Assembly (NCBI GenBank): GCA_024685565.1
Contig: JAIKVQ010000182.1
Location: 75,672-139,671 of the forward strand
Direction of reading: 5' to 3'
Source: Bacillota bacterium
GTDB taxonomy: Bacteria; Bacillota; Clostridia; UBA1381
Length of the DNA stretch: 64,000 nucleotides
Part shown: positions 8,122-16,877 of the stretch, piece after piece
Layout of the letters: each line of letters opens with the position of its first letter
Numbering within the stretch: position 1 is the stretch's first letter
Notes under the pieces: generated by a model
The model's database searches: none
What the model saw: only the letters and a program-made list of their open reading frames with translations
Told to the model about the DNA's origin: nothing
Program-made: the position numbers and the translations under genes

Positions 8122-8573
8122 TAACGATAAAAGACATTCAAACGGCTGTTGCAAAAAAGCTGAAGGATAACGGGTATACGGTTATTGCTTCCGAAGTCAA
8201 AGAGGGATTTCAAAAACCTGCTTGCTTCGTGGATGTCATGCCCGTTTCGGTCGAGCTTCAGAATGTTTATAGCGAGCTTGTAACCGACAGCATTGAAATC
8301 TCCTTCTTTCCTTCTGTCGAAACACGGGAGGAACTTGTAACAACCGCAGAGCATTTCAAACAAATATTTTTATACTCCACCATTGCCGTAAACGATAGGT
8401 TTTTATCGGTCAATGAAATCACCTTTGACTATGAGAAACCTGCGCTTGTGGCAACTTTTGATTTGGAGTATTTGCAGGAAACAGGCATAGACATCGAAAC
8501 TATGCCGAAAATGAAACATTTATCAGAAAGAGTGGTGACAGAGTCAAATGGGACTTCCGCAGATTATAATTGA
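8118..8573 (+). CDS. Tail terminator-like protein
   Basis: This 151-residue protein begins MITIKDIQTAVAKKLKDNG. Its size, its N-terminal helix followed by a beta-rich body, and its place just before the sheath gene fit the tail-terminator/YqbJ-like protein of contractile-tailed Firmicutes phages. It would cap the tube and join it to the neck. It overlaps the gp10-like gene by four bases and the sheath gene by 26. No catalytic motifs. Confidence 0.7.
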   Translation: MITIKDIQTAVAKKLKDNGYTVIASEVKEGFQKPACFVDVMPVSVELQNVYSELVTDSIEISFFPSVETREELVTTAEHFKQIFLYSTIAVNDRFLSVNEITFDYEKPALVATFDLEYLQETGIDIETMPKMKHLSERVVTESNGTSADYN

Positions 8574-9603
8574 ATTTAAAAAACTCGCTGAAACCCTTAT
8601 CACAAGAAGTGAGCGAGGCATTGTCGCTATTATTGTAAGGGACAACAGCAATGTGAGAACAAGCTATTCCTACTCGAATGAAAGCGAAGTTATCAAAAGC
8701 CATTTTACGACAAATAATCTGTCGTACCTGCACTTGGCATTCCTCGGCTCGCCGTCAAAGGTGCTTGTAGAACGCATCGGGACGGAGGACACGCTTGATG
8801 CGGTTTTGGAACGGCTGAAAATCAAAAAATGGAACTATCTGACCATGCCCGATGCAACAAGCAATGAAGCTACGGCTTTGGCAGATTTCGTAATTGAACA
8901 GCGTGACACCTACCATAAAACATTTAAATTGGTAGCGGCAAACACGGCTTCCAACCACGAGGGCGTTATCAACTTCACGACCGCAGAAATCAAAGTGGAA
9001 TCCAAAACATACACCACAGCAGGTTTCTGTCCTCGAATCGCAGGTGTTCTTGCAGGTATGCCTGTTAACCGAAGTGCAACATACTATGCACTTCCCGAAG
9101 TGGACAGCATTGAGGAAAGTGCTTCACCCGATGCGGATATCGACAATGGTCAGCTTATCCTCATCAATGACGGCACAAAAATCAAAATTGCAAGGGGCGT
9201 TAATTCCCTTACGACCATTACCGATGCAAAGAGTGATGATTTCAAGAAAATCAAAATCATCGAGGCGGTTGACATGATAAGGGACGATATCCGCACAACC
9301 TTCGAGGACGATTTTGTCGGCAAAACCGAAAATTCCTACGATAACAAAATCGTATTCTTGGCGGCGGTAAACAAATACTTCCGTGACCTTGCATCCCAGG
9401 GCGTGTTATACGACCAGTTTGATAACAAGGCTGAAATCGATATTGAAGGCAATCGTGAATGGCTTTCCCTGCACAAAGATGTGTCCACATGGGACGATGA
9501 AAAAATCAAGACCGCAAACACGGGTACGAATGTATTTGTCAAAGCAAATATTCAAGTGCAGGATGCGATTGAGGACTTGAAATTTAATGTCTATATGGAG
9601 TAA
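8548..9603 (+). CDS. Tail sheath protein (XkdK-like)
   Basis: This 351-residue protein is the contractile outer tail. Characteristic elements are the N-terminal MGLPQIIIEFKKLAET, a central domain with AGFCPRIAGVLAGMPVNRSA (near 155-175), TKIKIARGVNSLTT, and the C-terminal strand VFVKANIQVQDAIEDLKF that interlocks neighbouring sheath subunits. This places the phage among contractile-tailed (myovirus-like) viruses. The start overlaps the tail-terminator gene by 26 bases. Confidence 0.94.
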   Translation: MGLPQIIIEFKKLAETLITRSERGIVAIIVRDNSNVRTSYSYSNESEVIKSHFTTNNLSYLHLAFLGSPSKVLVERIGTEDTLDAVLERLKIKKWNYLTMPDATSNEATALADFVIEQRDTYHKTFKLVAANTASNHEGVINFTTAEIKVESKTYTTAGFCPRIAGVLAGMPVNRSATYYALPEVDSIEESASPDADIDNGQLILINDGTKIKIARGVNSLTTITDAKSDDFKKIKIIEAVDMIRDDIRTTFEDDFVGKTENSYDNKIVFLAAVNKYFRDLASQGVLYDQFDNKAEIDIEGNREWLSLHKDVSTWDDEKIKTANTGTNVFVKANIQVQDAIEDLKFNVYME

Positions 9604-9618
9604 AGGAGGTAAACGGTA

Positions 9619-10059
9619 ATGGCAGTAAAACCCACAGCACCCCGTGTCATGAACGGTAAATGGGGCATGGTTTATCTTGACGGTGAGCCTGTCTACGAGA
9701 CCGATTCTTACGAAGCGAAGGTGTCAATTGAACGTGAGGACGTTGACTTTGTCGGTCAAATGGCAAAGGACTCGAAAATGACGGGTCTTACAGGTGAATG
9801 GTCGATGAAAGTTAAAAAGGTCTTCTCAAGAGGCGCACAGCTGTTGTCTGAAAAAATCAAGAAGGGACACGATGTCCGTATTCAGATTATTTCAAAGATT
9901 GATGACCCCGATGCCTACGGCTCGGAACGCCTTGTTGTTGAGAACGCTTGGTTTAACGACCTTACGCTTCAGAAGTTTGAGAACGGGAAAATGATTGATG
10001 AGGAATATTCAGGCGGCTTCACCGATTATTACTTCCCCGATATTGTTAAAGTGAGGTAA
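9619..10059 (+). CDS. Tail tube protein (XkdM-like)
   Basis: This 146-residue inner tube subunit lies under the sheath. The start VMNGKWGMVYLDGEPVYE, the RGAQLLSEKIKKG segment and the LQKFENGKMIDEEYSGGFTD stretch match the XkdM/YqbM core-tail family in order and length. AAAGGAGG precedes ATG 9619. The next gene, for the assembly chaperone, starts seven bases after its stop. Confidence 0.93.
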   Translation: MAVKPTAPRVMNGKWGMVYLDGEPVYETDSYEAKVSIEREDVDFVGQMAKDSKMTGLTGEWSMKVKKVFSRGAQLLSEKIKKGHDVRIQIISKIDDPDAYGSERLVVENAWFNDLTLQKFENGKMIDEEYSGGFTDYYFPDIVKVR

Positions 10060-10065
10060 AAACAC

Positions 10066-10443
10066 ATGAATAAGAATACAAAAATCACTCTGCAGGAGCT
10101 TATAAAGCGCAAGGAGCAAATGCTCGAAAGTAAGAACAAGCTGAAAACGAAGGAACTTTATGTTGCTTCGCTTGACGGTACTATCACCGTTGAATGCCCG
10201 ACCTCTTCAATGGCAAAAGAGGCACAGGAAATGGACAACGGCGATGCGTATATGGTTTACCAGTGCGTGAAGGAGCCTAACCTTAAATCGAAGGAACTGC
10301 GTGATGCATTCGGTTGCGTAGAGCCTATGGAGATTGTCGAGAAGGTCTTTGCCGCAGGTGAAATTCCGCAGATTGCTTTGGAGTGTCTGAAGCTCGCAGG
10401 GTATGTTGACAGCGTAAAGGCGGTTGACGATATAAAAAACTAA
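10066..10443 (+). CDS. Tail assembly chaperone, short form (XkdN-like)
   Basis: This 125-residue protein corresponds to phage XkdN, the G-type chaperone that coats the tape measure before tube polymerisation. It has a basic N-terminal helix (KRKEQMLESKNKLK) and the strand YVASLDGTITVECP. The gene ends in a perfect A-AAA-AAC slippery heptamer (10434-10440) directly before TAA. A -1 shift there reads on into 10440-10613 to give a 182-residue G-T type product. Confidence 0.9.
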   Translation: MNKNTKITLQELIKRKEQMLESKNKLKTKELYVASLDGTITVECPTSSMAKEAQEMDNGDAYMVYQCVKEPNLKSKELRDAFGCVEPMEIVEKVFAAGEIPQIALECLKLAGYVDSVKAVDDIKN

Positions 10444-10481
10444 TCCGAAGTGACGGAGAACTCGCAATGCTCTGTCACTTC
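10434..10481 (+). promoter_or_regulatory. Programmed -1 frameshift signal
   Basis: The slippery heptamer A-AAA-AAC (10434-10440) is in the right phase with the zero frame. A six-base spacer including the stop codon follows. Then comes a stem-loop whose arms 10447-10458 (GAAGTGACGGAG) and 10470-10481 (CTCTGTCACTTC) pair over 12 positions with one G-U. Heptamer, spacer length and stem together are the textbook architecture of a -1 recoding site. Confidence 0.9.
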
Positions 10482-10613
10482 CTAAATCGTGGCATTTTGC
10501 CTGAACACATAATCAACCTCCCGTTCCCTGAAAAGGTCTTTTATAAAGGGTGTTACGAAATCTATGTGGAGGATGAATATGAGAAGTATAAAGCACTTTC
10601 AGGAGGTGGTTAA
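10440..10613 (+). CDS. Tail assembly chaperone, frameshift extension (T part)
   Basis: The -1 frame is open for 57 codons after the slippery site to TAA 10611-10613 and ends KALSGGG. An internal ATG at 10467 lacks a good ribosome site, which favours production by frameshifting. In lambda-like and PBSX-like phages the extended form binds both the tape measure and tube subunits. The C-terminal codons contain the AGGAGGTGG that serves the tape measure gene. Confidence 0.82.
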   Translation, partial: LIRSDGELAMLCHFLNRGILPEHIINLPFPEKVFYKGCYEIYVEDEYEKYKALSGGG

Positions 10614-10615
10614 CA

Positions 10616-12619
10616 GTGGCTAAAAATATCGGTGCAACACTATCTCTAAAGGACAATAACTTTTTTACCACTATCAAAAACGCCACCAACTCCCTGAACG
10701 GTTTTCAGAAGCATACGACAAACGCAACGGGTAGTCTTAAAAAGATGGGGTCACAAAGTAAAATGTCAGGTGATTCCCTCGCCTCTCTTGCGAAGAAGGC
10801 TCTCGGCGTTGTTGCGGCGTATGCTTCTTTTCGTCAGGTCATCTCGATAGGAAAAGAATGCGTGGAGCTTGCGCAGAAAGCCGAGGAAGCAAACGTCCGC
10901 TTGAACACCATAATGGAGCAAATCCCTGGCATCACGGACAGCGCAAAGGTAAGCGTGGCAAATCTCTGCAAAGAAATGTCACAGCAAACCACCATAAGCG
11001 CAACGGCACAAAAAAGCGGTGCTTCACAGCTTGCTTCATTCCAAATGTCGGCAGACAGTATTGAAAAACTACTTCCGCAGTTAAACAACTTGGCGGTCGC
11101 AAACTACGGTGTTAATGTTTCGTCCGACCAAATGATACAGGCGGCAAATATGCTCGGTAAAGCGTATTCAGGTCAAACAGGTGCGCTGTCCCGTGCAGGT
11201 ATTGTCATGACCGATGCACAGGCTAAAATGCTTAAAACAGGTGATGACGCAACAAAGACCGCCGCTTTGGTAGAAATCCTACAGCAGAACTTCGGTGACC
11301 TCGCAAAAGAGATGGCGAACACCAACGAGGGACGAATACTGCGGTTAAAAAATGCTGTGGCAGGAATTAAAACCACAGTCGGTCAGGCTCTGCTTCCTGC
11401 CGTTACGACCGTAGTCGGGTATATCGCAGATAAAATCCCGACAATTATGAATTTAGTCGAAGGTGCTATTGAGAAAGTAAAAGTGCCTTTGATTTGGCTG
11501 AAGGACAATGCACTCCCTCCGCTTATTTCCGCATTCGGTGCGGTTAAGGATTATGTCGTGAGCGCATTTGATAATATCAAGAGCGCAATTGAGCAAAACA
11601 GCGACAAAGTAAACGGCTTGGGAACGGTGGCTTCCAATATAGGAACTGTCCTTAAAAATGCGTTTGAACTTTGCAAACCGACCCTTATTTGGCTTAAGGA
11701 CACGGCTCTTCCTGCACTTGTTAATGTGTTCGGTACGGTCTTGAACGCTATAACAGGCATTGCAAATTTCTTTGTTAATAATTGGAGCCTTATAGCCCCA
11801 ATCATAATAGGAATTACAGCGGCTATTGTAGCTTATAAAGCAATCGTCCTTGTAGTAAATATCGTAACACAGGCGTGGACGGCAATTCAGACGGTTTTGA
11901 ACATAGTTTTAACGGCTAACCCGATAGGCATTATCATAGTTGCAATCGGTGCGCTTATTGCCATTGCCGTGGCACTATGGATGAATTGGGACAGCATCTG
12001 CCAGTGGTGTATGTCTGCCTTCGGTGCGGTCAAAGACTTCTTCGTTTCGGTCGGAACAGCAATCGGTGATTTCTTTGTCGGGCTATGGACTGGCATCAAG
12101 GATACAGCCGTTTCTGTTTGGACTGGCATTACAGGCTTTTTATCGGGCGCATGGAACACGATATCAAGTGCGGTTACTTCCGTCTTTACAGGAATCGGAA
12201 ACACAATCAAAAATGTGTGGAACGGCATCGTAAATTCGATTAAGGGTGCTATTAACAAAATCATCGGTGCTATCAATGGCATGATACGAGGTGCGGTAAG
12301 CGGAATAAACGGACTTATAAACGGCATCAACAATGTTACTGGTGCGGTTGGTATTCCTGCCATTCCGACATTTACTGCGCCGCAGATACCGCTTCTTGCA
12401 AACGGCGGTATTGTACGGACGGCAGGTAGCGTAATTGTGGGCGAAAAAGGCGCAGAGATGTTAACGCTCCCGAAGGGCGCACAGGTAACTCCACTTAATA
12501 AAACGACCAACACAAATAACAACGAATTCAATATTTACATTAACGCCGATGGCAAGTCGGTCGATTCTATTGTGAACGAGCTTGTTCCGAAATTAAAACT
12601 TGCACTCGCAAATCTGTAA
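10616..12619 (+). CDS. Tail tape measure protein
   Basis: This 667-residue protein starts at GTG 10616, behind AGGAGGTGG (10601-10609). It has a helical N-terminal part, the conserved tape-measure core near 95-250 (ISATAQKSGASQLASF..., AGIVMTDAQAKML, ALLPAVTTVV), hydrophobic membrane-like segments near 395-450 and WTGI/GLWTGI repeats in the C-terminal third. Residue number sets tail length; at about 1.5 angstroms per residue this gives roughly 100 nm (family rule, inferred here). Confidence 0.93.
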   Translation: MAKNIGATLSLKDNNFFTTIKNATNSLNGFQKHTTNATGSLKKMGSQSKMSGDSLASLAKKALGVVAAYASFRQVISIGKECVELAQKAEEANVRLNTIMEQIPGITDSAKVSVANLCKEMSQQTTISATAQKSGASQLASFQMSADSIEKLLPQLNNLAVANYGVNVSSDQMIQAANMLGKAYSGQTGALSRAGIVMTDAQAKMLKTGDDATKTAALVEILQQNFGDLAKEMANTNEGRILRLKNAVAGIKTTVGQALLPAVTTVVGYIADKIPTIMNLVEGAIEKVKVPLIWLKDNALPPLISAFGAVKDYVVSAFDNIKSAIEQNSDKVNGLGTVASNIGTVLKNAFELCKPTLIWLKDTALPALVNVFGTVLNAITGIANFFVNNWSLIAPIIIGITAAIVAYKAIVLVVNIVTQAWTAIQTVLNIVLTANPIGIIIVAIGALIAIAVALWMNWDSICQWCMSAFGAVKDFFVSVGTAIGDFFVGLWTGIKDTAVSVWTGITGFLSGAWNTISSAVTSVFTGIGNTIKNVWNGIVNSIKGAINKIIGAINGMIRGAVSGINGLINGINNVTGAVGIPAIPTFTAPQIPLLANGGIVRTAGSVIVGEKGAEMLTLPKGAQVTPLNKTTNTNNNEFNIYINADGKSVDSIVNELVPKLKLALANL

Positions 12620-12631
12620 GGAGGGATTTTA

Positions 12632-13027
12632 ATGGACATATTTTTGAGCGTTAATAACCGTGAACAGGTTATCTGCATTCCTGTCCTTCCTTCCGAGTTT
12701 ACCGTATCAAAGCCACGCTCCAACGAGGTTTTTGAAACGGTGTCGCAGGGTGAACTGAACTTAATCGGCAAAAGCGGATTAAAAAACATTTCATGGGATA
12801 GTTTCTTCCCATCAAGGGACTATCCCTTCTTGCGTGACAGAAGCGACACGGCTTTCGGTTATCTTTATACACTTGACACTTGGTACGAGCAGAAGCTCCC
12901 GATGCGGCTCATCATTACCGAAACGCCTATCAATATGGCTTGCACCATAGAGAGCTTTTCCTACACGATTAAGAAAGACGGCGATATGCATTACAGCATT
13001 ACGCTTTCGGAGGTGAAGTTAATCTAA
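12632..13027 (+). CDS. XkdP-like baseplate/tail protein lacking LysM
   Basis: The protein is 131 residues, with the core VIC(I)PVLPSEFTVSKPR at the N-terminus and RDYPFLRDRSDT centrally, as in the N-terminal half of XkdP/YqbP. The usual C-terminal LysM domain is absent. GGAGGG precedes ATG 12632. It lies between tape measure and hub, where XkdP acts in baseplate assembly. The next gene begins at 13027, overlapping the stop codon by one base. Confidence 0.78.
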   Translation: MDIFLSVNNREQVICIPVLPSEFTVSKPRSNEVFETVSQGELNLIGKSGLKNISWDSFFPSRDYPFLRDRSDTAFGYLYTLDTWYEQKLPMRLIITETPINMACTIESFSYTIKKDGDMHYSITLSEVKLI

Positions 13028-14553
13028 TGGGCGCAGTAATAGAAAGTGCGGTGAATTGGGCTGTCAGTATTGCAAACGACAACTCGCACGGTTACGACCA
13101 AAACAGCAGATGGGGCGTTGATTATGACTGCTCCTCTTTAGTTATTTCTGCCTTCGAGCAAGCAGGTGTTAAGGTAAAAACAGGCGGTGCGACCTATACA
13201 GGAAACATGAAAAGCGTGTTCTTAAAATACGGCTTTTCGGATGTAACAGGTCAGATTAATCTGTCAAGCGGTGGTGGATTAAAACGAGGCGATGTGCTTC
13301 TTAACACCACCCACCATACTGCGCTTGTCGTGACGGACGGCGGCGGCACAATCGTTAACGCCTCTATTAATGAAAACGGTAAAACCACAGGCGGCAAAAA
13401 AGGTGACCAGACGGGCAAAGAAATCTATACAAGAGGCTATTACAATTATCCGTGGAACTGCGTCCTGCGTTACACGGGCGATGATTCGGTAGCACCTGCG
13501 TCCTCTTCCTCGTCAGGCTCGACAACAGAAAAGGAACACACCCTTTCAGATAAATTCGGGACGGGCGGCAATACTGTCCGTGCGGACTTTTCTCTTTCAA
13601 GAGATGAGAAATATAAACTGCTTGCGGACGGTGTGGATATTTCAAGCTACGTGGGCGGTCTCTCGTGGCAGAACACCATCGATGAGCTTGCGACAAAGAT
13701 GAACTTTGAAGTAGCAAAATCGGCTACAAAGTATGTCAACACCTACACGCCGCAGGTCGGGAGCATTATAAACCTGTTCACAAACGGTGAGATTTTCCGA
13801 GGAATCGTAATCGCCGTTGATGATGCTGACGAGGCGAAAAATAAATACACGATTATGGATTTCGGATGGTACTTGAATAAATCGAAGGAAACGTACCAAT
13901 TTAACAACATGACAGCGCATAAAGCCATAAGCAAGGTTTGTGCCGATTTCAATATCCCTATTGATACGATTCCCGAACTGAATACCGAAATAAAACAAAT
14001 CTATGTTGATAAGACTGTGTCAGATATTATTTCAAACATCCTCGAACTATGCGGCGGCGGTTACAATTTCGATGTTACTCCACAGGGGCTTCGTATATAC
14101 AAGTACGGCGCATATTATGCGTATCCTGAATTTCGGATAACACCGAACACGCCTTTGATTTACTCCCCCTCGCTCCGTGGTGGTGTGTCGCATTCGGTTT
14201 CTATTGAGGATATGAAAAACAGCGTCAAGGTCATAACCGATGCCGACAGCGTTTATACCGTTCAGACCGTTTTGAAGGATACGGACAGTATTTACAAATT
14301 CGGTGTGTTGCAGGAGGTCGTTAAAATCGACCCCGAAAAGGAAAACGCAAATACTGTGGCGCAGTCGAAACTTGCCGAACTGAACAAGCAATCGGAGAGT
14401 TTTTCCTTCGAAATGATAGAGGCTGTGGACAGTTATACGAGGGCAGGAATGGCAATTGATATTGACGAGGTGCGCTACTTGATTGAAGGCACGAGCCACA
14501 GCATAAAAGACGGTATCCATCATGTAAAAGTCGATTTGCGGAGGTGGTCATAA
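13027..14553 (+). CDS. Fusion of peptidoglycan hydrolase and XkdQ-like baseplate hub
   Basis: In this 508-residue protein, residues 1-150 resemble an NlpC/P60-type phage peptidoglycan amidohydrolase (Amidase_5-like), with nucleophile Cys in DYDCSSLVISA and His in TTHHTALVV. A Ser/Thr linker (about 155-175) leads into an XkdQ-like hub (KYKLLADGVDISSYVGGLSW..., FRGIVIAVDDADE..., YLIEGTSHSIKDGIHHVKVDL). In PBSX the lytic enzyme and hub are encoded separately. The fusion would put the wall-cutting domain directly at the tail tip. Confidence 0.86.
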   Translation: MGAVIESAVNWAVSIANDNSHGYDQNSRWGVDYDCSSLVISAFEQAGVKVKTGGATYTGNMKSVFLKYGFSDVTGQINLSSGGGLKRGDVLLNTTHHTALVVTDGGGTIVNASINENGKTTGGKKGDQTGKEIYTRGYYNYPWNCVLRYTGDDSVAPASSSSSGSTTEKEHTLSDKFGTGGNTVRADFSLSRDEKYKLLADGVDISSYVGGLSWQNTIDELATKMNFEVAKSATKYVNTYTPQVGSIINLFTNGEIFRGIVIAVDDADEAKNKYTIMDFGWYLNKSKETYQFNNMTAHKAISKVCADFNIPIDTIPELNTEIKQIYVDKTVSDIISNILELCGGGYNFDVTPQGLRIYKYGAYYAYPEFRITPNTPLIYSPSLRGGVSHSVSIEDMKNSVKVITDADSVYTVQTVLKDTDSIYKFGVLQEVVKIDPEKENANTVAQSKLAELNKQSESFSFEMIEAVDSYTRAGMAIDIDEVRYLIEGTSHSIKDGIHHVKVDLRRWS

Positions 14554-14819
14554 TGGACGGCATAACAGAACTTGCAAAGCTACTGAAGGAACGTGAAAAC
14601 GAAACGGGATACACCCCCATATTCGGGACTATTATAGAGCTTCCAAATACGAAAATCCGCATCAGCGACAAAATCATATTAAACGACAGCTATATTAAAT
14701 CGCTTTTTGATTTCAAACAGCAAAACAGCGACCACGAATATATTTATCTTGGCTGTGAGGTGGTCTTGCTTCCATACCAAAACCACCAAAAATTTATACT
14801 TGTGGGGGTGATACGATAA
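14553..14819 (+). CDS. DUF2577/XkdR-like tail protein
   Basis: The protein is 88 residues. ATG 14553 was chosen because GGAGGTGG lies at 14540-14547; it overlaps the hub stop codon by one base. Size, hydrophobic C-terminal strands (VVLLPYQNHQKFILVGVIR) and position between hub and DUF2634 gene fit the DUF2577 family, which contributes to the baseplate centre in PBSX-type phages. Confidence 0.75.
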   Translation: MDGITELAKLLKERENETGYTPIFGTIIELPNTKIRISDKIILNDSYIKSLFDFKQQNSDHEYIYLGCEVVLLPYQNHQKFILVGVIR

Positions 14820-15244
14820 TGTTCCCCGAAACAAACGATATTTCCTTTTCGTCCGCATCCGACAGTTATGGTACAAAGTCATATTTGTTTGACTTTGACA
14901 CGGGCGATTTTGTTGTCCGAGACGGAAAACTTGTAGAATGCGACGGCTTGGAAGCGGTCAAGGTATGGATTGAGAAAATCCTACGGACTGAAAAAGGCAG
15001 ATTCAAAATATACGATGACACTGAATACGGTGCAAAACTTGAGGACTTGATAATCGGAAACAGTTATTCTGTGGCATTCATCGAATCGGAGCTAAAGCGA
15101 GAAATCGAGGATGCTCTCCTCCAAAATCCGCAAATACGCTCCGTTACCAATATACAAATTACAAGAGACATTAACACTTTAACGGTTGAATTGGAGGTGA
15201 AGCTCGGTGACGAAGGAGGAAATTCTATCACGGTTACTGTCTGA
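14819..15244 (+). CDS. DUF2634/XkdS-like baseplate wedge protein
   Basis: This 141-residue protein has YLFDFDTGDFVVRDGKLVE, then WIEKILRTEKGRFKIY and YGAKLEDLI, the standard signature of the XkdS/gp25-like wedge protein that nucleates sheath growth. The start overlaps the preceding TAA (TAATG). The 3' end overlaps the baseplate J gene by 38 bases, in keeping with a tightly packed baseplate module. Confidence 0.88.
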   Translation: MFPETNDISFSSASDSYGTKSYLFDFDTGDFVVRDGKLVECDGLEAVKVWIEKILRTEKGRFKIYDDTEYGAKLEDLIIGNSYSVAFIESELKREIEDALLQNPQIRSVTNIQITRDINTLTVELEVKLGDEGGNSITVTV

Positions 15245-16241
15245 AATCTCGAATGAGTACGACAAAACAGTCGGCTCATTTTTTTATGACGTGGAACAGC
15301 CTGTGTCGACCGAACTTGAAACCGTGTACGGTCAGGTCGAGGACATCTTAAAAAACGGTTTTGCAAAGACAGCCGAGGGCGAATACCTCGACAACAAGGT
15401 GCTTGAACAGGGCTTGACCCGAAAAGCGGCAACGGCATCTACTGTCACGGTTAAGGTTACAGGAACGCCGAGCAGTAGCGTTTCTGTCGGAGATAAGGTC
15501 GCTTCTGATGAGCTTGTTTTTACCGTAATAGAAAATGCTGTTCTTGATTCAGGCGGCATTGCTTATGTTACAGCAAGCTGTGACACGCTCGGCAGGATTG
15601 GAAATATACCAATCGGTGCAATTAACAAATTCCCTGTTACGCTTCCTGGACTTGTGTCGGTTACCAATGAGGAAGCGGCATCGGGCGGTTATGACGAGGA
15701 AACGGATGACGAACTTCGAGAGCGATATTTTGAAAAGGTGTCGCTTCCTGCGACATCGGGCAGTAAATACCACTATGTTGCATGGGCAAAAGAGGTCAGC
15801 GGCGTTGGCGATGCGAAGTGCATCCCTCTTTGGAACGGTAACGGAACTGTTAAGGTGATTATTATAAATTCCGACAAGGAGGCGGCTGGCTCGGCTCTTA
15901 TAAACGAAGTCGCATCGCATATCGAAGAAAACAGACCGATAGGTGCTTCGGTAACGGTAGAAAGTGCTACGCCCCTTACCATAAACATTTCCGTTTCGCT
16001 CGTTCTTGCAAACGGGGTTACAGAGGAAATGGCTCGGAACAGAATATCAAACAGCGTCACTGAATTTCTGCAGAAAAAAGCATTCTCTTCCTCGTACATT
16101 TCCTTTGCACAGATTGGCGGCTGTATTCTGAACTGTGACGGTATTATTGATTATACCGACCTGACCTTAAACGGGGATACGGAAAACATCGAAGTTTCGG
16201 AAACCGCCGTCCCCGTGTTGGGAGGTGTTACGATTGTTTGA
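15207..16241 (+). CDS. Baseplate J-like protein (XkdT)
   Basis: This 344-residue wedge protein starts at GTG 15207, with GGAGG at 15193-15197. GSFFYDVEQPVSTELE, LDNKVLEQGLTRKAATAST, the DDELRERYFEKVSLPATSGS motif and the HIEENRPIGASVTVESATP segment are all diagnostic of the Baseplate_J family, which forms the ring linking hub and fibres. Confidence 0.94.
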   Translation: MTKEEILSRLLSEISNEYDKTVGSFFYDVEQPVSTELETVYGQVEDILKNGFAKTAEGEYLDNKVLEQGLTRKAATASTVTVKVTGTPSSSVSVGDKVASDELVFTVIENAVLDSGGIAYVTASCDTLGRIGNIPIGAINKFPVTLPGLVSVTNEEAASGGYDEETDDELRERYFEKVSLPATSGSKYHYVAWAKEVSGVGDAKCIPLWNGNGTVKVIIINSDKEAAGSALINEVASHIEENRPIGASVTVESATPLTINISVSLVLANGVTEEMARNRISNSVTEFLQKKAFSSSYISFAQIGGCILNCDGIIDYTDLTLNGDTENIEVSETAVPVLGGVTIV

Positions 16242-16875
16242 GGGTATGCCGAATTACTATAAAAAATCTGCGGTTATGAAAGCAATCGTGGACAGCATTG
16301 AAGCGGAATTCAGACGGTTACAAAATGAAACCATCTTGACGGAAAATCAATTCTTTGTCGTGCTTTCGGACAGGGATATTTCAAAGCATGAACAAGATGT
16401 CGGGCTTGACCCTGACTCGGAAGCAGATATTGAAACTCGCAGAGGTCGTGTTCTTTCAAGACTCCGTGGCACGGGTACAGTCACCAAGTCGATGATGAAA
16501 AATGTAGCAAAGTCGTTTATAAACGGCGAAATAGAAATCATCGAATATCCATCGGAATACGCCTTTGCGGTGAAATTCACTTCAAAAACAGGTGTGCCGT
16601 ATAACCTCGCTGACATTCAAGCTATGGTCGAGGAAATAAAACCTGCCCACCTTGCGGTAGAATATATTTTCACTTACAGGCTGTGGCAAGATATTTTATA
16701 CGAGCTTGAAAATTGGAACGAAGTAAAAACCTACACATGGGAATTCTTGTTGACCTTTGAGGTCGTAAAATCCCTGTTGATTATAGGAAACTTTGTCTAT
16801 TTCTGTCCCGAAGACAAAGGTAATGCAAAAGTGGTGTGGGACGGGAATAGAGCTTATGCAAGATTGGAGGATTAA
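16234..16875 (+). CDS. DUF2313/XkdU-like baseplate protein
   Basis: The protein is about 213 residues. GGGAGGT at 16219-16225 best serves a TTG start at 16234 (LFEGMPNYYKKS). A GTG at 16225 is the alternative. The PNYYKKSAVMKAIVDSIEAEF opening, the TRRGRVLSRLRGTGTVT motif and the hydrophobic C-terminal strands match the YmfQ/XkdU family that closes the baseplate wedge. It overlaps the J gene by eight bases. Confidence 0.85.
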   Translation: MFEGMPNYYKKSAVMKAIVDSIEAEFRRLQNETILTENQFFVVLSDRDISKHEQDVGLDPDSEADIETRRGRVLSRLRGTGTVTKSMMKNVAKSFINGEIEIIEYPSEYAFAVKFTSKTGVPYNLADIQAMVEEIKPAHLAVEYIFTYRLWQDILYELENWNEVKTYTWEFLLTFEVVKSLLIIGNFVYFCPEDKGNAKVVWDGNRAYARLED

Positions 16876-16877
16876 AA

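Noticed and set aside
10444-10613. Broken or separate gene after the XkdN-like stop codon
   Set aside because: The phased slippery heptamer and stem-loop explain the second frame as a programmed extension rather than a pseudogene.
11887-12531. Leftward 214-codon hydrophobic open frame inside the tape measure gene
   Set aside because: It mirrors the hydrophobic repeats of the tape measure on the other strand and has no ribosome site or promoter.
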